A stretch of 31,378 nucleotides of DNA from a virus, in the IMG/VR virus record IMGVR_UViG_3300042888_000215, positions 1 to 31,378 of that record; one strand, written 5' to 3'. The position numbers and the translations under genes were made by a program. Below the pieces are notes generated by a model, which searched no databases, was not told where the DNA came from, and saw only the letters and a list, made by a program, of their open reading frames with translations. This document shows positions 15,521 to 22,763 of the stretch, piece by piece. The first letter of the stretch is position 1; the number at the start of each line of letters is the position of its first letter.

Positions 15521-16534
15521 ATGGCTGTAACAGGCTTATCGGGTGGTACCGCTGATACTAACGGCGGTCTCGGTGGTGGAGCGTACTCAGGTGCGTCCAA
15601 CACTGGAACATTCACCCCATCTAACGGTGCTGGTCTAGTTCAGAAGGCGTATGATCGCCTTGTTGAATTTGAACTACGCGCTACTCCATTGCTACGTTCA
15701 GTAGCAGACAAGAAGCCTGCTCGTCAGGCAATGCCAGGTTCGTCTATCGCTCTACAGATCTATAACGACATGGCAAAGGCTACTTCAGTTCTTTCTGAAG
15801 AAGTCGATCCAAGTGCAGTAGCACTTGGTACTCCAGATATCGTAACCATTACTCTAAACGAATATGGTAACGCTACTTTGGTTAGCAAGAAGCTTGGTCT
15901 TCTATCACTTGCTGATGTAGATCCTGCTGTTGCTAACATCATTGCATTCAACATGGCTGATAGCATTGATGATCTAGCACAGACTGCCCTACTTACAGGT
16001 ACTAATGTAATCCGTGGAACAACTGCTGCAGGTTCAACTGCTGCTGCCACTGCTAACATTACTGCAGCTCATATGCTTCGTGCTGCTGATGTTCGTAAGG
16101 CTATTGCTAAGTTGCGTAGCAACAAGGCTAATGGTCGTAAGGGATCACTATACTGGTGTGGTATTCACCCAGAAGTATCTCACGATCTTCGTGCTGAAAC
16201 TGGTGCTGCTTCATGGCGTAACCCGCATGAGTACCAGAGCAACGATGCAATCTGGGCTGGCGAAATTGGTCAGTTTGAAGGTGCATACTTTATTGAGTCT
16301 CCTCGTCTGTACACTGCTACAGATGGTGCTTCTTCAGCTAAGGTATACCGTACTTTCATTGCAGGACAGCAAGCACTTGCTGAAGCTGTAGCCGAAGAGC
16401 CACATGTGGTTATCGGTCCAGTCGTTGATCGCTTGATGCGTCAGCGTCCAATCGGTTGGTACGGTGTTCTAGGACACGCTATCTACCGTAACGAAGCTCT
16501 ATACCGTATCGAAACTGGTTCCAGTATCGCTTAG
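15521..16534 (+). CDS. Major capsid protein
   Basis: A 337-aa protein right after the scaffold, with AAGGAA before the ATG. The first 35 residues are Gly/Ser/Thr-rich and flexible. A long helix region follows (VQKAYDRLVEFELRATPLLR, about 41-60), then a segment with EEVDPSAVALGTPDIVTITL and EYGNATLVSKKLGLLSL, typical of the E-loop and P-domain of HK97-fold capsid proteins. The overall pattern is closest, from memory, to the N4-gp56-type major capsid family. The C-terminus (RLMRQRPIGWYGVLGHAIYR) is also usual in that group. Codon use is slightly richer in C-ending codons than its neighbours, as expected for a highly expressed gene. It forms the capsid shell. Confidence 0.85.
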   Translation: MAVTGLSGGTADTNGGLGGGAYSGASNTGTFTPSNGAGLVQKAYDRLVEFELRATPLLRSVADKKPARQAMPGSSIALQIYNDMAKATSVLSEEVDPSAVALGTPDIVTITLNEYGNATLVSKKLGLLSLADVDPAVANIIAFNMADSIDDLAQTALLTGTNVIRGTTAAGSTAAATANITAAHMLRAADVRKAIAKLRSNKANGRKGSLYWCGIHPEVSHDLRAETGAASWRNPHEYQSNDAIWAGEIGQFEGAYFIESPRLYTATDGASSAKVYRTFIAGQQALAEAVAEEPHVVIGPVVDRLMRQRPIGWYGVLGHAIYRNEALYRIETGSSIA

Positions 16535-16542
16535 TTTAGTAG

Positions 16543-16581
16543 CTAACTTCACTCCCACCCACAAGGTGGGGGTGTTGTTAG
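16543..16581 (+). terminator. Long stem-loop after the capsid gene
   Basis: CACTCCCACC (16550-16559) pairs with GGTGGGGGTG (16565-16574) with one G-U pair around a 5-base loop. Outside a TT/TT internal loop, CTAAC (16543-16547) pairs with GTTAG (16577-16581). The bases after the inner stem are TTGTT, a poor U-tract. It is probably a partial terminator or an mRNA 3'-end stabiliser that raises capsid expression relative to the genes downstream. Confidence 0.55.
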
Positions 16582-16598
16582 GTACTGAAAGGACTTAA

Positions 16599-16850
16599 AT
16601 GCCATACCTATTTGTACCACCAGTGGAGAACGAAGGACCTATGGGTGGTAACCACCTATTTGCTCGCTACACACGTAAGCAAGGTGTAACTGTTTACCGT
16701 CTTGATGGTGAGTTTTATGAGGATAGATTTCCAGCACAAGACGATCTTATTGACGCTGATTTAGTTTATCTTGGTGGACATGAGTATGTTGTTAATGCTA
16801 CTGAAAAAGCAGCTCTTGAATCGGTGGGCTATACGGTGATTACGACATGA
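16599..16850 (+). CDS. Small structural protein, function unknown
   Basis: An 83-aa protein after the capsid stem-loop, with AAAGGA before the ATG. It is rich in aromatic and acidic residues (MPYLFVPPVENEGPMGGN, VYRLDGEFYEDRF, DADLVYLGGHEYVV), suggesting a compact beta-rich fold. It overlaps the next gene by ATGA. Its place directly after the capsid gene suggests a head-decoration or head-completion protein, but no motif supports a specific call. Confidence 0.5.
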   Translation: MPYLFVPPVENEGPMGGNHLFARYTRKQGVTVYRLDGEFYEDRFPAQDDLIDADLVYLGGHEYVVNATEKAALESVGYTVITT

Positions 16851-17077
16851 CACTGTTAGAATCTTTATCTGTTGTATCGTTATCTCTTGGCATTATTGCT
16901 ATATTGGGTAAGTGGTTAATTGTTAATCCACTAAAAAGATTTATTAAAGATCAGACATATCCTATCCAGCCTTCGGCTAATGGTGGTCGTAGTCTTCCAG
17001 ACATTGCCCGTACGGTGGACAGGATTGAAAAGCGTTTAGATGAGCATATTACATTACATCTTAAGGATGAACTATGA
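16847..17077 (+). CDS. Small membrane protein with coiled-coil tail
   Basis: A 76-aa protein with one transmembrane segment (about residues 7-24, SVVSLSLGIIAILGKWLIVN), a basic stretch (PLKRFIKDQ) and an amphipathic C-terminal helix (IARTVDRIEKRLDEHITL) that may oligomerise. It overlaps both neighbours by ATGA. The topology resembles small phage membrane proteins often labelled holin-like, but the lysis genes lie 12 kb away, so a virion-associated or second holin-like role is only possible. Confidence 0.5.
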   Translation: MTLLESLSVVSLSLGIIAILGKWLIVNPLKRFIKDQTYPIQPSANGGRSLPDIARTVDRIEKRLDEHITLHLKDEL

Positions 17078-17403
17078 GTGGTAAGTACAATATTGTAGCT
17101 GAACAAGGTGCTACCTTTAATCTAAACTTTCGCGTTGAGACTGATGGTACTCCGTGGAATCTAACTGGCTATACATTTGCTATGCAAGTTCGTCGTTCTG
17201 CTAACGATGCAACAACTTTACTTAATCTTACTACTGCTACTATGACATCAGTTGGTCATGTTACGGCAACTGTTAATGCTACTACCATGTCTAGTGTACC
17301 TGCTGGTCGTTGGGTTTATGATATTGAATTAACATCTTCAGGTGGAGAAGTTACACGTATTCTGGAAGGTCGGTTTATTGTTACACCTGAGGTGACACAG
17401 TAA
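17074..17403 (+). CDS. Beta-sandwich adhesin-type domain protein
   Basis: A 109-aa all-beta protein. The pattern of GATFNLNFRVETDGTPWNLTG, then FAMQVRRSANDATTLL, GHVTATVNATTMSSVPAG and RWVYDIELTSSGGEVTRILEG closely resembles the N-terminal domain of BppU-type baseplate/receptor-binding proteins (family memory). It begins in an ATGA overlap and is itself overlapped by the fibre gene (TAATG), so it is probably the anchor or collar component of the fibre that follows. Confidence 0.55.
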   Translation: MSGKYNIVAEQGATFNLNFRVETDGTPWNLTGYTFAMQVRRSANDATTLLNLTTATMTSVGHVTATVNATTMSSVPAGRWVYDIELTSSGGEVTRILEGRFIVTPEVTQ

Positions 17404-19310
17404 TGCCAGACTATACAGTAATCATTGAAGAAGAAGTTACTGCTACTACAGTTACTATTGAAGAGACTGTCACTGACATTATTCTTGGTACTGAATCTCT
17501 GCAGGAAACTGTTGTTATTGTTGATAACGCTCAAGGTCCTCAAGGAACTACTGGCTTAGCTGCAACCATTCAAGTTGGAAATGTAACTACAGTTGATACT
17601 GGTGATCCAGCAACTGTAACAAATACTGGTACCGTAAATAATGCAGTGTTTGATTTTGAATTACCTGAAGGACCTGCTGCTACCGTAGCTGTTGGTACTG
17701 TAACTACTGGTTCTGCAGGAACTAGCGCAGTTATAACTAATGCTGGCACAACAAGTAATGCTGTATTTAATTTTACTATACCTAAAGGTGACCAAGGTAT
17801 TCAAGGTATTCAGGGTATCCAAGGTATTCAGGGTATCAAGGGAGATACAGGTAATACAGGAGCAACTGGTACTGCTGCTACCATAGCTGCTGGAACTACC
17901 ACTACAGGAGCAGCAGGGACCTCTGCCAGTGTTACTAACGCAGGTACTAGTTCAGCTGCTGTATTTGACTTCACTGTCCCTAGAGGCGATACAGGGGCTA
18001 CAGGAGCCACAGGATCTACTGGTGCTACAGGAACTGCAGCAACTATTGCTGCTGGTACAACGACTACTGGAGCTGCTGGTACTACTGCTAGTGTCAACAA
18101 TACTGGTACTTCTAGTGCAGCCGTCTTTGATTTTACTATACCAAGAGGTGACACAGGTGCTACTGGCGCAACAGGTGCTACTGGATCTACGGGAGCAACA
18201 GGTGCTACTGGTCCTGGTGTTGTAGTAGGTGGTACTGCTGGTCAGTATCTAACTAAGATTGACGGTACTAACTACAATACACAGTGGTCTACTTTGTCAC
18301 TACCTGCTGGTATTGTAACTACATCCGATACTGGAACTGTTACTAGTACCATGATTTCTAATGGTACAATAGTTGATGCAGATGTTAATGCTTCTGCAGC
18401 TATTGATAAAACTAAAATTTCTGGTACTGCGATTACTGCTGCTGATACTGGAACTGTTACTTCTACAATGATTGCTAATGCAACTATTGTTGCTGGAGAC
18501 ATTGCTCCTACTACAATTACAGACGCTCAGATTGCTTTAACTGCAAACATTGATGCAACTAAAGTTCAAGGAACTGTAGCTACTGGCGGTACTGCCAACC
18601 AAGTCTTAAAGAAAATTGATAGCACTGACTACAACACTACATGGGGAACTATTGCTGGTGCTGTGTACCAGGCATCTGCACCATCCTCACCGCAGACTGG
18701 TGACGTATGGGTAGATAGCGATGCTGTTGCTGGTGTACTTAATCAAAATGACTACTTGCTGAAGGCTGACTTTGAATTAGTTTCTATACCTGTTGGTGGT
18801 GTAACTCAATACGCTGGTTCTACTGCACCTAGCGTTAACTACGCCATCTGTGATGGTGCTGCTGTAAACCGTACAACGTATGCAACATTGTTTGCTCGCA
18901 TTGGAACTACCTACGGTGTTGGCAATGGTTCAACTACATTTAATTTACCAAACCTTAAGGGTAGAGTTCCTGTCGGATTAGACTCAAGTCAGACAGAATT
19001 TGATGCACTTGCTGAAACTGGTGGTGCTAAGACACATACCTTGACTAGCGCAGAAATGCCAAGTCACACTCACCCAATTACTGACCCAGGACATGCGCAT
19101 ACATTTACAACTGACTCGTCTGGTGGCTCCTCTGGATGGGGTGGAGTTAGTAGCGCCGTTAGGTCGGCTGGTTACGCTTACACAGCATATCCTGCAACAA
19201 GTAGTGCTACCACTGGTATTACAGTTAATGGTCAATCAGGAACCATAGGTCAGGCTCACAATAACCTTCAGCCTTACATTGTTATGAACTACTTGATTAG
19301 GATTCTATAA
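17403..19310 (+). CDS. Collagen-like tail fibre with phage collar domain
   Basis: A 635-aa fibre. Residues 1-45 are beta-rich and probably dock on the virion. Four copies of a ~38-aa module follow (53-90, 92-129, 158-195, 213-249; pattern AAT-x6-TG-x-AGT...AVFDFTIPRG), separated by collagen-like G-x-y runs (129-157 with GIQ repeats, 195-212 and 249-271 with GAT/GST repeats). Residues 280-420 hold two QYLTKIDGTNYNTQW-type copies. The C-terminus is a Phage Tail Collar domain: AGSTAPSVNYAICDGAAVNR (471-490), FNLPNLKGRVPVG (513-525), SHTHPI (554-559) and QAHNNLQPYIVMNYLIRI at the end. It is a trimeric receptor-binding fibre. The coding repeats are prone to copy-number change. Confidence 0.85.
   Translation: MPDYTVIIEEEVTATTVTIEETVTDIILGTESLQETVVIVDNAQGPQGTTGLAATIQVGNVTTVDTGDPATVTNTGTVNNAVFDFELPEGPAATVAVGTVTTGSAGTSAVITNAGTTSNAVFNFTIPKGDQGIQGIQGIQGIQGIKGDTGNTGATGTAATIAAGTTTTGAAGTSASVTNAGTSSAAVFDFTVPRGDTGATGATGSTGATGTAATIAAGTTTTGAAGTTASVNNTGTSSAAVFDFTIPRGDTGATGATGATGSTGATGATGPGVVVGGTAGQYLTKIDGTNYNTQWSTLSLPAGIVTTSDTGTVTSTMISNGTIVDADVNASAAIDKTKISGTAITAADTGTVTSTMIANATIVAGDIAPTTITDAQIALTANIDATKVQGTVATGGTANQVLKKIDSTDYNTTWGTIAGAVYQASAPSSPQTGDVWVDSDAVAGVLNQNDYLLKADFELVSIPVGGVTQYAGSTAPSVNYAICDGAAVNRTTYATLFARIGTTYGVGNGSTTFNLPNLKGRVPVGLDSSQTEFDALAETGGAKTHTLTSAEMPSHTHPITDPGHAHTFTTDSSGGSSGWGGVSSAVRSAGYAYTAYPATSSATTGITVNGQSGTIGQAHNNLQPYIVMNYLIRIL
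17874..18215 (+). repeat. Tandem coding repeat in the fibre gene
   Basis: Two adjacent copies of a ~165-base unit (17874-18038 and from 18039) encode module plus collagen-like run. The protein copies are nearly identical (TAATIAAGTTTTGAAGT then SSAAVFDFT-PRGDTGATGAT), while codon choice differs between copies. That indicates an old duplication kept at the protein level rather than a recent one. Confidence 0.7.
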
Positions 19311-20185
19311 TGCCAACAACTAGACCAGGATTTATTTGGAGTGGCACTGAATGGGTTGCCATTGGACAAGAAGCTGTAGTCAATCCTTTTTACTACCAAG
19401 CAACAGCGCCAACTGGTGCTGCTACTGGTGCGATCTGGATTGAGTCTGACGTAGACGTACCAAGCATTGACTCATCACAGTTCCTGCGCTGGCGTAAGAC
19501 AATGACAGGTGGAGAAACTTCCCTGTCAGGTAACGATGATTCATCTCTACCGCTTGCTTACACTCCAGGATACGAACAGTTATACATCAACGGTGTATTG
19601 CAAGTACGTGGTGGTGACTACACCGCAACTACTGGCACTACAGTTACTGGACTTACAGCATTGGTAGCCAATGATGTTGTTGAAATCTTTAGCGCAGTTG
19701 CTCGTACCGTTGCTGATGTTTACACGCAGACTCAGAGTGATTCTAAATATGCTTTAAGAACTGGTCCTGCATTTAGTGCTTATGCTTCCGCTGCTACAAA
19801 TATTGCTACGGGAGCAACTGTAAAGATAGGATTTCAAACAGAAGAGTTTGATACCAATAATAATTACGACACTACTTTGTCTAGGTTTACCCCAACTGTT
19901 GCTGGCTATTACCAGATAACTTCTCTTGTAAGTTTGGCTGTTGCTTCTGCTGGAATTTTTACTCCATTTATTTACAAAAATGGTACTGAGTTCAAACTAG
20001 GAGCAACTCAAACTGGAAGTGGAACTAACTTCCCTAGAGGTTATGTTACTGCGTTAGTTTATGCAAATGGAACTACTGATTATTTTGAAATCTTTGCAGG
20101 TCATGGTTATGCAGCAACTGTTTCTTCATATGCACTTGCATCTCAAACATACTTTTCCGCATCATACGCAAGAGGAGTTAACTAA
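19310..20185 (+). CDS. Tail fibre protein with C1q-like tip
   Basis: A 291-aa protein coupled to the collar fibre (TAATG). Its N-terminus has FIWSGTEWVAIG and an APTGAATGAIWIESD motif that also occurs in the preceding fibre (APSSPQTGDVWVDSD). A beta-rich middle contains YEQLYINGVLQVRGGDYT, a common fibre strand pattern. Residues about 155-290 form a C1q/TNF-like globular domain (FDTNNNYDTTLSRFTPTVAG, YYQITSLVSLAVA, FIYKNGTEF). Such domains trimerise and bind ligands, so this is a likely receptor-binding tip or side fibre. Confidence 0.7.
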   Translation: MPTTRPGFIWSGTEWVAIGQEAVVNPFYYQATAPTGAATGAIWIESDVDVPSIDSSQFLRWRKTMTGGETSLSGNDDSSLPLAYTPGYEQLYINGVLQVRGGDYTATTGTTVTGLTALVANDVVEIFSAVARTVADVYTQTQSDSKYALRTGPAFSAYASAATNIATGATVKIGFQTEEFDTNNNYDTTLSRFTPTVAGYYQITSLVSLAVASAGIFTPFIYKNGTEFKLGATQTGSGTNFPRGYVTALVYANGTTDYFEIFAGHGYAATVSSYALASQTYFSASYARGVN

Positions 20186-20628
20186 TGACTAAAGCAAGAG
20201 ACTTAGCAAACTTTTCAAAAGGTCTTGTTACTGTAGACCGTCCAGTATTTTCAGTTCAACAAAATGGTGGCACATGGACTAGTGGGCAAGTTATCGTATT
20301 TAATACTACTGTAAACGCAAATGTTGGAAGCAACTATAATACATCTACTGGTAGGTTTACTGCACCTATTTCTGGCATGTATTATTTTTCTTGTGGATTT
20401 TTAAGTCCACCATCTGCTGCAACTTTTGACTTTAGATTTAGAAAAAATGGAACTACGTTAACTGGTGGTGCTTATTCTGGAGATAGCGTTTCTTCATATA
20501 AGCAAGGTCATGGCTCTTGTTCTACGTATTTAGCAGCAGGAGAGTATATGGAAATGGTTTCTCTTGGAACATCAGTACTTCACGTTGACCCTCCTCACAA
20601 CGTATTCTCTGGATTCTTGATAGGTTAA
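20185..20628 (+). CDS. C1q-like fibre tip protein
   Basis: A 147-aa protein with a short docking N-terminus (MTKARDLANFSKG) and then an almost complete C1q-like domain: FNTTVNANVGSNYNTSTG, RFTAPISGMYYFSCGF, FRFRKNGTTL and, near the end, VFSGFLIG. It is coupled to the preceding gene by TAATG. It shares the C1q-like fold with the preceding protein but diverges strongly in sequence, which fits a rapidly varying cassette of alternative or stacked receptor-binding tips. Confidence 0.7.
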   Translation: MTKARDLANFSKGLVTVDRPVFSVQQNGGTWTSGQVIVFNTTVNANVGSNYNTSTGRFTAPISGMYYFSCGFLSPPSAATFDFRFRKNGTTLTGGAYSGDSVSSYKQGHGSCSTYLAAGEYMEMVSLGTSVLHVDPPHNVFSGFLIG

Positions 20629-20630
20629 TT

Positions 20631-21251
20631 ATGGCTAAAAAAGCATTTGTCTATGACGGCACTAACTGGATTGACATAGCGCAGTCCACGGCTGACTTGT
20701 CTACATACCAGAAATCTAACCGCACTGGGTTACAAATTGTAGTACCTACATCTGTAACTGGTGGAACTGTAAATGCCAACGGTGCAATCACTATTGGTTC
20801 AGCAGTTTCAAGCGTAAATGTGACTGGAGTTTTTAGTTCCAATTATGATGTTTACAAGATAATCATTGCAGGCGGTGTTGCAAGTGGCGCACCTGATTTA
20901 CAAGTATCCTTAGATGGTATAACTACTGGTTACTATTCAACACTTACTTATCAGGCTTTTGGCTCAACAACGGTAGTCGGCGCTGTTGCAAATAACGCGG
21001 CTCGCTGGTCTTGGACTGGTGCTGGTACTACTGCATCATTAAACATGAACTTAGAATTACATTCACCAAATCTAGCAAAACCTAAAACTGCTAGTAATTT
21101 TTATAATGAAATGGGAATCAGCGCGACTAATGGTTTATCACGCCAATTCAATGCTTCAACAACGCAAGCCACAGGTTTTACAATTACACCTTCAACAGGG
21201 ACAATTACTGGTGGCACCATTCGCATTTATGGTTACAATAACGGAGTATAA
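20631..21251 (+). CDS. Fibre-tip-like beta protein
   Basis: A 206-aa protein starting with MAKKAFVYDGTNWIDIAQST, the same 'W/Y-DG-x-x-W' opening seen in other fibre proteins here, then LSTYQKSNRTG. The remainder is Gly/Thr/Ser-rich beta structure (NYDVYKIIIAGGVASGAPDL, LNMNLELHSPNLAKPKT), ending in GGTIRIYGYNNGV. This C-terminal arrangement is typical of phage fibre heads that bind surface glycans, although no catalytic residues are visible. It is the last member of the fibre cassette before the Cys-rich mini-genes. Confidence 0.65.
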   Translation: MAKKAFVYDGTNWIDIAQSTADLSTYQKSNRTGLQIVVPTSVTGGTVNANGAITIGSAVSSVNVTGVFSSNYDVYKIIIAGGVASGAPDLQVSLDGITTGYYSTLTYQAFGSTTVVGAVANNAARWSWTGAGTTASLNMNLELHSPNLAKPKTASNFYNEMGISATNGLSRQFNASTTQATGFTITPSTGTITGGTIRIYGYNNGV

Positions 21252-21253
21252 CA

Positions 21254-21349
21254 ATGGCTTGTAGAACAGGATGCCCAACTCAAGACTGTGAATCATACGC
21301 AGACTGCTGTAAGGGTGTAGCTATAAACAAATCTTCTTTACGTCCATAG
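21254..21349 (+). CDS. Cys-rich 31-aa peptide, short paralogue of the next gene
   Basis: A short gene beginning MACRTGCPTQD, identical over its first 11 residues to the next gene. The whole peptide is 31 residues with cysteines at 3, 7, 12, 18 and 19. It starts two bases after the stop of the fibre gene and ends 13 bases before the ATG of its longer paralogue. It is either a genuine mini-protein or a remnant of a duplication; the intact frame, extra cysteines and conserved start favour a real product. Confidence 0.5.
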   Translation: MACRTGCPTQDCESYADCCKGVAINKSSLRP

Positions 21350-21362
21350 AAAAGGATTGACA

Positions 21363-21629
21363 ATGGCTTGCAGAACTGGCTGTCCCACTCAAGATCACGA
21401 CTCTTGGGGTGATTGCTTACGAGCATCAAACATACAGATGGCAACTGGTGACGCTAATGGCGGACTAGTTGATAGTGGTTGGACCAATAAGAAATGGGAC
21501 AACGAACTAAATCTATACCGTGAAGCTCGTGCTCAGGGTATACAACCAGAAGGAACTTCCACAGCTAAGATTCGCAAAGCTATGGATGTATCAGACAAAA
21601 CAGGACACGCATTCGGTTCTGCTCTATAA
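21363..21629 (+). CDS. Conserved small protein with MACRTGCPTQD N-terminus
   Basis: An 88-aa protein with AAAGGA seven bases before the ATG at 21363; a TTG two codons earlier would overlap that site and is rejected. It has Cys at 3, 7 and 18 (CRTGCPTQ...WGDCLRAS), then a helical region (NKKWDNELNLYREARAQGIQ) and TSTAKIRKAMDVSDKTGHAF. I remember this family as common in uncultured aquatic phage contigs with no assigned role. The N-terminal Cys cluster suggests metal binding or a disulfide cap. It lies between fibres and the basic-protein cluster. Confidence 0.65.
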   Translation: MACRTGCPTQDHDSWGDCLRASNIQMATGDANGGLVDSGWTNKKWDNELNLYREARAQGIQPEGTSTAKIRKAMDVSDKTGHAFGSAL

Positions 21630-21640
21630 AGGAAAACAAT

Positions 21641-22105
21641 ATGGCAAAAGGTGACAAGCAAGATGTAGCTAAGGCTAAGGCAGCAGTTGCTGCTAAGAAG
21701 CCAGGAGCTGGTCGTCGTGCAACTAATCAAGTAAAGAATACAGCTAAACTTTCTAGAGATCCTAACGCTCCGCGTGGTGGACGTGCTGCTGGTGGTTACT
21801 ACGGTGAAGCTTATGGTGCAATTACCAACAAAGAAAAAAAGAAGATTCAGTTAAAAGGATCTTTAGGAAAAAAGACTGTTGGAAAAGCTGAAAGAAAAGC
21901 AATTAACAGTGAACGCAACATGACAGATCGAATGGTTAAAGATGCAGTAAAGCGTGGTGCAACTAAGTATGGTAGTGGTCCACTTAAAGATGGTGCACGT
22001 AAGCCGTCAGTTGCTTCTAAGGCTAATGCTAAAAACAAGATGAAAGCACAAGGAGCAAAGATTAATTCTTCTGCTACTTCAAACTACAATAGGAGAAGCA
22101 AATAA
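21641..22105 (+). CDS. Very basic small protein (154 aa)
   Basis: Rich in Lys, Arg, Ala and Gly: about 28 Lys plus 12 Arg against about 10 acidic residues by hand count. The N-terminus is histone-H1-like (MAKGDKQDVAKAKAAVAAKK), the middle has GGRAAGGYYGEAYGA, and the end is NYNRRSK. AAAGGAAAAC precedes the ATG. It overlaps the next gene by TAATG. The composition fits a DNA- or RNA-binding, DNA-neutralising protein packaged in the virion or acting on host nucleic acid, but there is no recognisable domain. Confidence 0.6.
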   Translation: MAKGDKQDVAKAKAAVAAKKPGAGRRATNQVKNTAKLSRDPNAPRGGRAAGGYYGEAYGAITNKEKKKIQLKGSLGKKTVGKAERKAINSERNMTDRMVKDAVKRGATKYGSGPLKDGARKPSVASKANAKNKMKAQGAKINSSATSNYNRRSK

Positions 22106-22257
22106 TGTGTGCTTCATGTGGATGTAATCACGTTAACTACAATCACGAAATGCCTTCTATGCCAGGTTCGGCTAAAGGTATCGACAAAGTAAATTACAAC
22201 ATGCCGAAGGTACCAGCAGTTCCTGCTATGCCTAAGTCAACTAAGAAGGGTAAGTAA
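22105..22257 (+). CDS. 50-aa Cys/Pro/Lys peptide
   Basis: A short gene in a TAATG overlap with the preceding stop and one base before the next ATG. The N-terminus carries three cysteines (MCASCGCNH) and then a histidine/methionine-rich run (NYNHEMPSMPG), which could bind metal. The rest has repeated MP and VPA elements (NMPKVPAVPAMP) and a basic end (STKKGK). AGGAGAAGC upstream is a good ribosome binding site. It is too short for family assignment, but the tight junctions on both sides argue that it is translated. Confidence 0.55.
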   Translation: MCASCGCNHVNYNHEMPSMPGSAKGIDKVNYNMPKVPAVPAMPKSTKKGK

Positions 22258-22258
22258 C

Positions 22259-22723
22259 ATGGCAATGAAAAAAATGACTGGTGGTAAGAAGCCAGTAGCA
22301 AAGATGGCAGCAAAGGCTAAGCCCAAGACTGTGGCAACCAAGTCACGTGGTGCTGAAACAAAGCCATCACGTGGTAGCAAAACTGATAAGCAAATGGGTG
22401 ATATGAATCAACGTGAATCATACAATTCCCAGCGCGATAAAAACAATAAGATAGTTAAACAATGGGCTCCACTTAAAGTTTCAACTAGTGCAGATAAAGT
22501 TACCAAATCACGTGCTGGTATAAAAGTAAAAGGTGAAACATCTCTTGATCCTAATCATCAACTAGTAAAAGAATCACGTAAATTACGTGAGCAACAACGT
22601 GCTGGTGGCAAAGTGGGCGTTACAAGTGCAGGTAAGTCTAACCCTAAAGCAAAAACCAGGGGTGGTTCTATGCCTAAGTACGTTCCAAAGACAACGTCAA
22701 AGCTACGAAAAAAGGCTGAGTAA
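22259..22723 (+). CDS. Very basic small protein, second (154 aa)
   Basis: Another Lys/Arg-rich, low-complexity protein (about 31 Lys and 10 Arg against about 11 acidic residues) with a start like a DNA-condensing tail (MAMKKMTGGKKPVAKMAAKA), a polar middle (DKQMGDMNQRESYNSQRDKN) and a basic end (KTTSKLRKKAE). It has the same length as the gene at 21641, and the shared composition suggests a related role, but the sequences do not align clearly. It may be a virion DNA-binding protein. Confidence 0.6.
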   Translation: MAMKKMTGGKKPVAKMAAKAKPKTVATKSRGAETKPSRGSKTDKQMGDMNQRESYNSQRDKNNKIVKQWAPLKVSTSADKVTKSRAGIKVKGETSLDPNHQLVKESRKLREQQRAGGKVGVTSAGKSNPKAKTRGGSMPKYVPKTTSKLRKKAE

Positions 22724-22725
22724 TC

Positions 22726-22761
22726 ATGGCTGCTAAAGGACAAGGTGGCGAGGACTTTTAA
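22726..22761 (+). CDS. Possible 11-aa mini-cistron
   Basis: An ATG two bases after the preceding stop opens an 11-residue frame (MAAKGQGGEDF) that ends two bases before the next ATG. Both junctions read TAATCATGG, so the unit looks like a spacer repeated between genes. It may be a real micropeptide, a coupling relay that passes ribosomes on, or the remnant of a lost gene. Confidence 0.3.
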   Translation: MAAKGQGGEDF

Positions 22762-22763
22762 TC

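Noticed and set aside
17828-18154. 108-aa minus-strand frame in the fibre gene
   Set aside because: Shadow of the collagen-like coding repeat: low-complexity Val/Ala/Pro sequence with no start signal.
17800-18215. CRISPR-like or satellite repeat
   Set aside because: The periodicity is in frame and encodes Gly-x-y triplets and a repeated protein module; there are no unique spacers.
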